From Xestospongia muta (lineage: Eukaryota; Porifera; Demospongiae; Haplosclerida; Petrosiidae): a stretch of DNA of 64,000 bases. Location: the NCBI GenBank assembly GCA_963693285.1, contig OY848929.1, positions 2,482,501-2,546,500 of the forward strand, read 5' to 3'. A model generated the notes under the pieces. That model was not told the DNA's origin. It searched no databases and worked only from the letters and a program-made list of their open reading frames with translations. Shown piece by piece: positions 1 through 9,236 of the stretch. Every line of letters starts with the position of its first letter. The first letter of the stretch is position 1. The position numbers and the translations under genes were made by a program.

Positions 1-25
1 TCTCATTAATATTTGATTTACTTAC

Positions 26-150
26 GAGTGCAATTATGTTGATTATCCTGTAAGAAATAACCAATACCACATGTACAAAAATAACTGTATAATGTATTGT
101 GACAGAAGTGTTTACAACCACCATTGTTGATGTCACAAATATTACTAGTA
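26..150 (-). pseudogene. Isolated EGF exon fragment
   Basis: On the minus strand this is one EGF module closely matching the first EGF exon of the receptors at 23.2 kb and 54.5 kb (ICDINNGGC followed by the usual Cys spacing). Its splice donor is intact: exon end at 26, GT at 25-24. Toward higher coordinates the match stops near 150, where plus-strand receptor sequence begins abruptly. The window edge prevents seeing whether more of the minus-strand gene lies to the left. It is either the last surviving exon of a receptor or a piece moved by recombination. Confidence 0.7.
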
Positions 151-154
151 TTTT

Positions 155-652
155 TATTCGTGTTATATTAGCACTGGTTGTGTCTCTAGATACTGAAGCT
201 ACTATAAGTTTGAATGTGTTAACATATCTTTTATTTTTATTATATCAATGTACTTCCTTTTAAAAGGAATATATCAACATTTACCTTTGGCTTGTCTAGA
301 GATGTCTTTTTTTCTTAATCTCATGTTTATGGCTTATGTGAGTGTACAAAGCTACAAAATGTCACATTCAAGGCAACTGTTAAATGTTGGTTTAGTATCA
401 GTATCATTTGTACTCTTTTGTTGTATTATCCTCTATCATGTCTGGGACTATCTGTCTAAATCTTGTTTAAAACGGCCAATTACAAAAATCATGAAGGTAT
501 TTAAAAAGCCTCCACCAGATCTTGTTACTGATGATACAGAAGTTCCTTTAATGCCTCCTGCATCCCCTGCTTTAATATGTGAAACCAGTTCAGTGAGTGT
601 GGTATCAGTAGTAATGAGATGTGAATCACTACTGGATGACGAATATAACTAA
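155..652 (+). pseudogene. 5'-truncated C-terminal piece of beta-helix/multi-TM receptor
   Basis: The sequence enters the family abruptly at the fifth membrane segment (VILALVVSLD) and runs through the last membrane segments and the tail ending RCESLLDDEYN. A one-base deletion near 236 (TTATTTTTA where intact copies have TTATTTGTTA) shifts the frame, so the open stretch from the Met at 248 is cut off from the first 27 or so codons. There is no signal peptide, beta-helix or promoter. It lies directly against an EGF exon of the opposite strand. It cannot make a normal receptor, but could act as a donor for gene conversion of the tail. Confidence 0.85.
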
Positions 653-925
653 TGCTTGATTTGTTGATATAATTATAATACAATTGTTTGAATTCTACCT
701 CATAAACTGATTATGTTTGATTTGTATAACTTTATTTTTGATACGTAGTTAACAGTAATAACAGTATGCATTGTAAATAATAATATCATAGAAGTGTGTT
801 ATTATGTATTACTAAACTTATTGTTAATATTGTTTTGTTTTTGTTGTTATTTAGTATTAATTATAAAGGTACATTTTTCGTTTGAAAACCTTTCTGAGCA
901 GAACCAATTATATATTAAAATAAAG
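653..925 (+). other. 3' flank shared by the receptor array
   Basis: AT-rich sequence closely matching the 3' flanks after 13259 and 20218 (for example the stretch with TAATATCATAGAAGTGTG). No supported gene. The short open frame at 794-1009 falls inside this repeated noncoding flank. Confidence 0.6.
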
Positions 926-3880
926 ATGACATATCTAGTAATTACCAGTTCATTCAAATATCTATTCTTAAAGAAAATGATGACATTAGTTACCATGGCA
1001 ACTGTGTAACATGAACTTTAATTCCTGGATCTCATAAACCAGTTCCTCATTCTTTACATACTAAGTGAGTGTCCTTGTCTTATAGTTCTAACATAATATG
1101 TATACAATAGAACATGTATATGAGCTGTTACTAGTGTATCTAATATCTACTGACCATATCAGGTTGCTTCAATATTGTGTAGTTAGCCCCTCCCATAACT
1201 TCTGATGACACTGTTGAATTTAATGTCTACTACTGGTAGTACTACTAATGTACCTCTTAAAATATAACAGTATGTAATTGATATATTGTGACTGACTAAC
1301 ACCATATATTGTGGACTTACAAGGACAAACACTATTCACTATATAGCTAATATATAGTTACAATATTAGACTACACAAATGATGTCATATTTATAGTACT
1401 TAATTTGTGGTTACTAGAATTCTTATGAAACTATCATAGTTACTGGTAGACTATTCATTGTTTAGTTGATATGTTTTGAAGGTTTTCTTCTAACATGACC
1501 ACTAATCAAAAGATAAACTCTGTCTACTTCTGATAGATTCTGTAGTAAACATCAGTTTTATGCCAGACTATATGAATTACTATGATATTCATAAGATTTT
1601 ATAATATTATTTATTATTATATTACTTTTTTTATTATAATAATAATGTCTTTTGTTACAAAATTTATTATAAAATCAATGATTGTTTATTAATAATATAT
1701 TATTTATTATAAAGACATTATATTTAATTATATTTTAAAATACAAATGACATGATCAGTAATTACCGGTAACATTTATCCTTATTGAATGATGACACATT
1801 AGTTACTATGGCAACTGTATAACATGAACTTTAATTCGTAGGTCTCATAAACCAATCCCTCATTTTTTACAGACTAAGTGAGTGTCCTTGTCTTATAATT
1901 CTAACATAATATGTATGCAATAGAACATGTATATGAACTGTTACTAGTGTATCTAATATCTACTGACCATATCAGTTTACTTCAATATTGTGTAGTTAGC
2001 CCCTCCCATAACTTCTGATGACACTGTTGAATTTAATGTCTACTACTGGTAGTACTACTAATGTACCTCTTAAAATATAACAGTATGTAATTGATATATT
2101 GTGACTGACTAACACCATATATTGTGGACTTACAAGGACAAACACTATTCACTATATAGCTAATATATAGTTACAATATTAGACTACACAAATGATGTCA
2201 TATTTATAGTACTTAATTTGTGGTTACTAGAATTCTTATGAAACTATCATAGTTACTGGTAGACTATTCATTGTTTAGTTGATATGTTTTGAAGGTTTTC
2301 TTCTAACATGACCACTAATCAAAAGATAAACTCTGTCTACTTCTGATAGATTCTGTAGTAAACATCAGTTTTATGCCAAACTATATGAATTACTATGATA
2401 TTCATAAGATTTTATAATATTATTTATTATTATATTACTTTTTTTATTATAATAATAATGTCTTTTGTTACAAAATTTATTATAAAATCAATGATTGTTT
2501 ATTAATAATATATTATTTATTATAAAGACATTATATTTAATTATATTTTAAAATACAAATGACATGATCAGTAATTACCGGTAACATTTATCCTTATTGA
2601 ATGATGACACATTAGTTACTATGGCAACTGTATAACATGAACTTTAATTCGTAGGTCTCATAAACCAATCCCTCATTTTTTACATACTAAGTGAGTGTCC
2701 TTGTCTTATAGTTCTAACATAATATGTATACAATAGAACATGTATATGAACTGTTACTAGTGTATCTAATATCTACTGACCATATCAGTTTACTTCAATA
2801 TTGTGTAGTTAGCCCCTCCCATAACTTCTGATGACACTGTTGAATTTAATGTCTACTACTGGTAGTACTACTAATGTACCTCTGAAAATATAACAGTATG
2901 TAATTGATATATTGTGACTGACTAACACCATATATTGTGGACTTACAAGGACAAACACTATTCACTATATAGCTAATATATAGTTACAATATTAGACTAC
3001 ACAAATGATGTCATATTTATAGTACTTAATTTGTGGTTACTAGAATTCTTATGAAACTATCATAGTTACTGGTAGACTATTCATTGTTTAGTTGATATGT
3101 TTTGAAGGTTTTCTTCTAACATGACCACTAATCAAAAGATAAACTCTGTCTACTTCTGATAGATTCTGTAGTAAACATCAGTTTTTTGCCAAACTATATG
3201 AATTACTATGATATTCATAAGATTTTATAATATTATTTATTATTATATTACTTTTTTATTATAATAATAATGTCTTTTGTTACAAAATTTATTATAAAAT
3301 CGATGATTGTTTATTAATAATATGTTATTTATTATAAAGACATTATATTTAATTATATTTTAAAATACAAATGACATGATCAGTAATTACCAGTTAACAT
3401 TTATCCTTATTGAATGATGACACATTAGTTACCATGCCAACTGTATAACATGAACTTTAATTCTTAGGTCTCATAAACCAATCCCTCATTTTTTACAGAC
3501 TAAGTGAGTGTCCTTGTCTTATAATTCTAACATAATATGTATACAATAGAACATGTACATGAACTGTTACTAGTGTATCTAATATCTACTGACCATATCA
3601 GTTTACTTCAATATTGTGTAGTTAGCCCCTCCCATAACTTCTGATGACACTGTTGAATTTAATGTCTACTACTGGTAGTACTACTAATGTACCTCTTAAA
3701 ATATAACAGTATGTAATTGATATATAGTGACTGACTAACATCATTTATTGTGGACTTACAAGGACAAACACCATTCACTATATAGCTAATATATAGTTAC
3801 AATATTAGACTACACAAATGATGTCATATTTATAGTACTTAATTTGTGGTTACTAGAGTTCTTATGAAACCAGCAAAGTT
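926..3880 (+). repeat. Four tandem copies of an 813-bp gene-less flank unit
   Basis: The motif ATGACATGATCAGTAATTACC and its surroundings recur at 1746, 2559 and 3371, spacings of 813 and 812 bp. A diverged first copy starts near 926 and the last is partial, ending near 3880. Copies 2-4 are nearly identical by eye. Each unit combines the sequence that follows a receptor gene with the sequence that precedes one (TTTTATGCCAAACTATATGAATTACTATG), but the TATA box and coding region are replaced by about 200 bp of very AT-rich sequence. I see no gene in it. Confidence 0.9.
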
Positions 3881-3883
3881 ACA

Positions 3884-3935
3884 TGTTAGAAGAAAACCTT
3901 CAAAACATGTTAACTAAACAATGAATAGTTTACTA
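3884..3935 (-). repeat. Inverted copy of a flank segment
   Basis: This stretch (ACATGTTAGAAGAAAACC...) is close to the reverse complement of the flank segment at about 3076-3123 (...GGTTTTCTTCTAACATG). It marks the point where the tandem flank units give way to the unique promoter region of the intact gene. Confidence 0.75.
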
Positions 3936-4120
3936 AATGCAGCTGTCATCATAGTAGATTGACGACTTATCTTAAAGTTGTGATAACAACATCAATTTCT
4001 GGTAGATTCTATAGTAACATCATCTAAGTTACAAAGAAATAGTTCATCCGTTTTATGCTAAACTATATGAGTTACTGTTGTATTCAGAGGAACTGATGTC
4101 AACATATAGTATTTCCAGTT

Positions 4121-4129
4121 TATAAAAGG
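4121..4129 (+). promoter_or_regulatory. TATA box of the intact receptor gene
   Basis: TATAAAAGG lies 98 bp upstream of the ATG at 4227. The same TATAAAAGGCTGCAGAAATAC context precedes the copies at 9237 and 16279 at nearly the same distance, so it is conserved across the array. Transcription would be expected to start about 25-30 bp downstream, near 4150. Confidence 0.75.
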
Positions 4130-4226
4130 CTGCAGAAATACAACTTAAATTATCTTGTTTATTCATCAGTTTGACATTAATTCTCTATTGTTCATTTGAT
4201 CTTTCATTGTTGAATCTGCTGTCATC

Positions 4227-7200
4227 ATGAGCTGGTGTCATATCTATTATATAACATCAGTTATACCGTATATATACAGTGGATATGTTACTGCTTCTGA
4301 GTATTATGTCTCTGCAGATCCTAATGGAGTACCTTGTCCTCGTACTGACCTACCTTGTCACAACCTCTCCTACTATACTGCTGATTATATATCTTACTTC
4401 ACTGATGACACAATCTTCTACTTCCTAGAGGGAACTCATATTCTACAAGGTACATTGGAGATCAGTGGTGTAAGTAATATAACTCTACAGGGACAGGGTC
4501 ATATAGAACAAGGCTTTCATGAGACTGTCATGCAATCTACCTCAGTAATAAGGTGTAGTGGTTACAACAGAGATGGTATACAATTTACTAATAGCAAAGA
4601 TGTTGTATTGAAATTAATAACAATAACAAACTGTGGATTTAATTTGAATGCAAATTATAATAATAGCTTATCCTTGGCTAACATCAATAATGTCATATTG
4701 GAATGGGTATCAGTCCAGAATGGTTCTGGTATTGGACTCATTCTTTACAATTGTTTTGATGTGTTAATCATCAATTCCACATTTGCTAATAATGAAGATC
4801 TTAAAACTTATGTAGGCAATGCATTAATTTACTATGATGACCACGTTAAAAAACTGTCCAGAGTTAATATCGTGAAATCAAACTTTACACTGGGTTTAGG
4901 AAGTGGTATGAGTTTGATGTATTATGTTGATAATGAAATTGAAGTTGAGGTAGTCATTGAAAATAGTGAGTTTTCACATAATATTGTTCAATATGGAGGA
5001 GGAGTGATCATTTATATCAGTAATGGAAGAGGTAGTATTGAGTTTAATAATTGCACTATATACAACAATACTGCTCATTATGGAGGAGGAGGAATGGCCA
5101 TTAATTTGCGTAATAGAAGTGGTAGTATTGAGTTTAGTAATTGCACTATATACAACAATACTGCTCAGTGGGGAGGAGGAATGTACATTGATTTGCATAA
5201 TGGAAGTAGTAGTACTGAGTTTAGTAATTGCACTATATACAACAATACTGTTCAGTATAAAGGAGGAGCAATGTACATTGATTTGCAGAATGGAATTGGT
5301 AGTACTAAGTTTACTAATTGCACTATATACAACAATACTGCTTGGTATGAAGGAGGAGGAGTTTACATTGATTTGCAAAAAGGAAGTAGTAGTACTGAGT
5401 TTAGTAATTGCACTATATACAACAATAGTGCTAGGAATGGAGAAGGAGGAGGAGTGCACATTGATTTGCATAATGGAAGTGGTAGAACTGAGTTTAGTAA
5501 TTGCACTATATACAACAATACTGCTCAGTATGGAGGAGGAGGAGTGGAGATTGATTTGTATGATGGAAGTGGTAGTACTGAGTTTAGTAATTGCACTATA
5601 TACAACAATACTGCTCAGTATGGAGGAGGAGGAGTGGAGATTGATTTGTATGATGGAAGTGGTAGTACTGAGTTTAGTAATTGCACTATATACAACAATA
5701 CTGCTCAGTATGGAGGAGGAGGAATATACTTTCAATTGAATGGTGGAAGTAGTAGTATTGAGTTTAGTAGCTGCAGTATATACAACAATACTGCATACTA
5801 TGGATCAGGACTGTTCATTGTTAGTTTACAACCTACTTCAACAAGTAGAATTCATTTTACAAATGTTTCATTTCAATTTAATAAACTACCAAAGAAGCTT
5901 AACATATATCAATCTGCTGTGTTTTTAATGAACATTGAAAATGTTGTTTTTAGCCAAATTGACATTAGTAATCATAACACAACTGGTTTAGTGAGTATCA
6001 ATAGCCCAATAATATTTGATGGACATAGTACATTTGTAAACAATTCTGGTATTAATGGTGGAGGCATTGCTTTATATGGATTCTGCCAATTATTACTAAA
6101 ACAGAATACAAATTTATCATTTGTCAATAATCATGCCAGTAAGTTAGGTGGAGGAATATTCGTGTCACAAGTTAACAGCATTCACATGATAAATTGTCCC
6201 TTTAAAGATCTTTCTTATTATAACGATGATACTAAGACAATGTTATATTTTGTCAACAATACAGCTGATATATCTGGTGATGTCTTGTATGGAGGTAAAA
6301 TCTCTCGTTGTGATAGCTTTAACTTTGATCACCAATTTCATTACCCTAAACAGACAGGTCTATCAGTAGTGTCATCAGATCCTATCGAAGTGTGTTTTTG
6401 TGAATCAAACATACAAAATTGCTCTATTACAAACATCAATATAACAACAATACCTGGAATTAATGTCAATATATCACTAGCTACTGTTGGTAATAAAGAT
6501 GGCTTAACAAAGGGTGTGATAAAATTGACAACATCAGATAGTTCATCATCTACTGTACAAACTGACAATACTAGACTAAATGCAACTTGTACCAATGTAA
6601 CCTTCAAGTTAACAGCAAACCCTTCATTGAACACAACAAAAGTCTATGTAAGAGTTGAAGGTTTAATCAGTGAAGTTATACCATATGACTATGATAAAGT
6701 CATTGACATTAGTATTGAGTCCTGTCCAATTGGTTATCCATTAGTAAATGATGCTTGCAGTTGTAAATCTGAATTAAATACATCTTCAATAACTTGTGAT
6801 ATTAACACTCAAATTATAACTAGAGATGGTGATATGTGGATTGGTTACAATAATGACTCAGACTGTCTAATTGTTTATCCTCACTGCCCCTTTGATTACT
6901 GCAATGATGGAACAGTTCAATTTAAAATCACCTCTCCTGATCCACAGTGTCTTTACAATCGATCTGGCATACTCTGTGGACAATGTAGTGAAGGACTCAG
7001 TCTCATGTTAGGTTCCAATCAATGTGGACAATGTACTAACTACTACATAGCTCTTATCATTCCATTTGTTTTAGCTGGTATAGCACTGGTAGCTTTTATC
7101 ATTGCTTTAAACTTAACTGTGTCTGTGGGTACAATCAATGGACTTATATTCTATGCTAATGTTGTCAAAATATACGAACCCATCTTCTTTCCCAATGGTC

Positions 7201-8264
7201 CTGTGAAAGTTCTTAGTCAATTCATTTCCTGGCTCAACCTAGATCTGGGTATAGAGACTTGTTTCATTGATGGTATGGATTCTTGCAGTAAGACATGGCT
7301 ACAGTTTATTTTTCCAGCCTATGTTTGGTTTCTACTAATACTCATTGTAATATCATCAGAATATTCCAGCAAAGTGGTTAGACTTGTGGGTTCACATGCA
7401 GTTCCAGTACTAGCCACTATGATCCTTCTCTCTTATACTAAACTGATACGTACTGTCTTCCAAGCCCTTTATTTCATCAATATTCAGTGTAATGGTAATA
7501 ATAATGTGACATTATTGAGGTGGTACATTGATGCTAATGTCCAATATGTAGGAGGTTATTGTCATCTACCATTGTTCCTGTTCTCAGTGGCTGTACTCAT
7601 TTTACTAATTGTACCATACACTTTCTATCTTCTTGCTATACCATTATTTGAAGGACCTCTATCAAAATACATGTGCTGCTGCCAAAAGTATACGAAGCCT
7701 TTCTTTGATGCATATGGAGGTCCATATAAGGACAAGTGTCGTTTTTGGACTGGATTTTTACTACTTGTTCGTGTTATATTAGCACTGGTTGTGTCTCTAG
7801 ATACTGAGGCTACTATAAGTTTGGATGTGTTAACATCTCTTTTATTTGTTATTATATCAATGTACTTCCTTTTAAAAGGAATATATCGACATTTACCTTT
7901 GGCTTGTCTAGAGATGTCTTTTTTTCTTAATCTCATGTTTATGGCTTATGTGAGTGTACAAACCTACAAAGCGTCACATTCAAGGCAACTGTTAAGTGTT
8001 GGTTTAGTATCAGTATCATTTGTAATATTCTGTGGTATTATCCTCTATCATGTTTGGGACTATCTGTCTAAATCTTGTTTAAAACAACCAATTGCAAAAA
8101 TCATGAAGGTATTTAAGAAGCCTCGATTAGATCCTATTACTGATGATGCAGAAATCCCTTTAATACGTCCTGGATCCCCTGCTTTATCATGTGAAACTAG
8201 TTCAGTGAGTGTGGTATCAGTAGTAATGAGACGAGAATCACTACTGGATGATGAAGATGACTAA
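4227..8264 (+). CDS. Intact beta-helix / multi-TM receptor, 1345 aa, single exon
   Basis: This is the only undamaged family member here. Residues 1-23 are a signal peptide (MSWCHIYY...), followed by SEYYVSADPNGVPCP. Residues about 110-690 are rich in N-glycosylation sites and look like a right-handed parallel beta-helix; residues about 271-521 carry nine repeats of CTIYNN-x(4)-GGG type. A Cys-rich knot follows (CLYNRSGILCGQC, about 907-921). About eight hydrophobic segments follow, near 941-965, 1027-1046, 1055-1082, 1115-1139, 1173-1192, 1200-1219, 1226-1245 and 1257-1278. The cytoplasmic tail of about 65 residues is Ser-rich and ends acidic (RRESLLDDEDD). The layout predicts a plasma-membrane protein with a large glycosylated ectodomain. 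I recognise the membrane part (LNLDLGIETCFIDGMD, VPVLATMILLSYTKL) as a family common in sponges and cnidarians, but know no established function. No introns are needed. The start is fixed by its conservation in three paralogues. Confidence 0.9.
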   Translation: MSWCHIYYITSVIPYIYSGYVTASEYYVSADPNGVPCPRTDLPCHNLSYYTADYISYFTDDTIFYFLEGTHILQGTLEISGVSNITLQGQGHIEQGFHETVMQSTSVIRCSGYNRDGIQFTNSKDVVLKLITITNCGFNLNANYNNSLSLANINNVILEWVSVQNGSGIGLILYNCFDVLIINSTFANNEDLKTYVGNALIYYDDHVKKLSRVNIVKSNFTLGLGSGMSLMYYVDNEIEVEVVIENSEFSHNIVQYGGGVIIYISNGRGSIEFNNCTIYNNTAHYGGGGMAINLRNRSGSIEFSNCTIYNNTAQWGGGMYIDLHNGSSSTEFSNCTIYNNTVQYKGGAMYIDLQNGIGSTKFTNCTIYNNTAWYEGGGVYIDLQKGSSSTEFSNCTIYNNSARNGEGGGVHIDLHNGSGRTEFSNCTIYNNTAQYGGGGVEIDLYDGSGSTEFSNCTIYNNTAQYGGGGVEIDLYDGSGSTEFSNCTIYNNTAQYGGGGIYFQLNGGSSSIEFSSCSIYNNTAYYGSGLFIVSLQPTSTSRIHFTNVSFQFNKLPKKLNIYQSAVFLMNIENVVFSQIDISNHNTTGLVSINSPIIFDGHSTFVNNSGINGGGIALYGFCQLLLKQNTNLSFVNNHASKLGGGIFVSQVNSIHMINCPFKDLSYYNDDTKTMLYFVNNTADISGDVLYGGKISRCDSFNFDHQFHYPKQTGLSVVSSDPIEVCFCESNIQNCSITNINITTIPGINVNISLATVGNKDGLTKGVIKLTTSDSSSSTVQTDNTRLNATCTNVTFKLTANPSLNTTKVYVRVEGLISEVIPYDYDKVIDISIESCPIGYPLVNDACSCKSELNTSSITCDINTQIITRDGDMWIGYNNDSDCLIVYPHCPFDYCNDGTVQFKITSPDPQCLYNRSGILCGQCSEGLSLMLGSNQCGQCTNYYIALIIPFVLAGIALVAFIIALNLTVSVGTINGLIFYANVVKIYEPIFFPNGPVKVLSQFISWLNLDLGIETCFIDGMDSCSKTWLQFIFPAYVWFLLILIVISSEYSSKVVRLVGSHAVPVLATMILLSYTKLIRTVFQALYFINIQCNGNNNVTLLRWYIDANVQYVGGYCHLPLFLFSVAVLILLIVPYTFYLLAIPLFEGPLSKYMCCCQKYTKPFFDAYGGPYKDKCRFWTGFLLLVRVILALVVSLDTEATISLDVLTSLLFVIISMYFLLKGIYRHLPLACLEMSFFLNLMFMAYVSVQTYKASHSRQLLSVGLVSVSFVIFCGIILYHVWDYLSKSCLKQPIAKIMKVFKKPRLDPITDDAEIPLIRPGSPALSCETSSVSVVSVVMRRESLLDDEDD
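5036..5795 (+). repeat. Coding beta-helix repeats, nine units
   Basis: Nine units of about 84-90 bp, each encoding EF(S/N)NCTIYNNTA, then two variable residues and GGG, then a variable beta strand and a (N)GS(G/S)S turn. Two neighbouring units (about 5480-5680) are almost identical. All lengths are multiples of three, so unit gain or loss keeps the frame. The TA(Q/H/W)(Y/W) and strand residues vary between units. Confidence 0.9.
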
Positions 8265-8729
8265 TTTTTGATATCTTGATATATAATACAATTGTTTGAA
8301 TTCTATTTCATAAAATGATTATGTTGATTTGTATCTTTATTTTTGAGGGTTTAGGTATATGAGCTGTTACTAGTGCATCTAATATCTACTGACCATATCA
8401 ATTAGTTCAATATTGTGTAGTTAGCCCCTCCCATAACTTCTGATGACACTGTTGAATTTAATCTCTACTACAGGTAGTGGTACTAATGTACCTCTTAAAA
8501 TATAACAGTATGTGATTGATAGTGACTGACTAACATCATTTATTGTGGACTTACAAGGACAAACACCATTCACTATATAGCTAATACATAGTTACAATAT
8601 TAGACTACACTAATGATATCATAATTATAGTAGCTTAATTTGTGGTTACTACAATTCTTATGAAACTATTGCAGTTATTAGTAGACTATTCATTATTTAG
8701 TTTAGAAGTGTTTCTTCAAGTACGAGCAC
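8265..8729 (+). other. Intergenic flank between receptor copies
   Basis: A shortened version of the shared flank: the matching part begins near 8352 (TATATGAGCTGTTACTAG) and follows the 813-bp unit to about 8700. No coding sequence is visible. Confidence 0.6.
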
Positions 8730-9005
8730 TAATCATAAATTATCATAACTACACTGTAAAACTTGATTTGTTGATTTAACTAATATATTGTTATACAGGT
8801 TGTATGTAGCAAACTTAATATGGTGTGAAAGTAAACATAACACTGTTTTGATTACTAATATTATTAATATTATATTTATTAGTAATAAAAACAATGTTAT
8901 GTCTATTTTCACATCATATTAGTTTGTTACATACAACCTGTACAACAATACATTGGTTAAATCAACAAATCAATTTTACAATGTACATCAATTTATGATA
9001 GATTC
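8730..9005. repeat. Long imperfect palindrome, copy 1
   Basis: Two arms of roughly 115-130 bp face each other around an AT-rich centre near 8868. The left arm contains ATACAGGTTGTATGTAGCAA and the right arm its near-exact inverse (TTACATACAACCTGTACAAC). It lies about 230 bp upstream of the ATG at 9237. The same palindrome precedes two other copies. It may be an immobilised foldback/MITE-type element carried along by the array duplication. Confidence 0.85.
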
Positions 9006-9131
9006 TATAATAACACCTTGTAATTTACAAAGTGGTTACCTGGAATAGTATACTTACATCTATTTTATACTAAACTATATGAGTTGCTATGGTATTCACA
9101 GGAACTGATGTCAACATGTAATATTTCAGTT

Positions 9132-9140
9132 TATAAAAGG
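9132..9140 (+). promoter_or_regulatory. TATA box of the second receptor copy
   Basis: TATAAAAGG, 97 bp before the ATG at 9237, in the same sequence context as at 4121 and 16174. Confidence 0.7.
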
Positions 9141-9236
9141 CTGCAGAAATACAACTTAAATTATCTTGTTTGTTCATGAGTTTGACATTAATTCTCTATT
9201 GTTCATTTGATCTTTACTGTTCAACACGCAACCGTC

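Noticed and set aside
794..1009. 71-codon hydrophobic frame after the first receptor fragment
   Set aside because: Lies in the repeated noncoding 3' flank; the corresponding positions after 13259 and 20218 do not keep the frame.
4974..5735. Long antisense frame (about 250 codons) opposite the beta-helix repeats, with similar ones at 9984-10736 and 17104-17652
   Set aside because: The repeat unit is a multiple of three and has no stop in several frames, so tandem copies create long open frames automatically. The encoded sequence is low-complexity, follows the repeat exactly and has no start context.
5023..5739. Second plus-strand frame through the same repeats (MEVVVLSLVIALYTTI type), also at 9967-10836
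   Set aside because: Same cause; it is a shadow of the receptor frame and breaks off where the repeats end.
4227..8264. Beta-helix repeats resemble bacterial Pmp proteins, so horizontal transfer from bacteria was considered
   Set aside because: There is no autotransporter barrel. The protein has many N-glycosylation sites and an animal-type multi-pass membrane part, and the gene has a TATA promoter and base composition like its neighbours. The resemblance is at the level of a repeat fold.
9207..9236. Upstream Met of the second and fourth receptor copies (9207, 16249) as true start
   Set aside because: The intact copy has no such extension, and the signal peptide is best formed from the MSWC Met conserved in all three.
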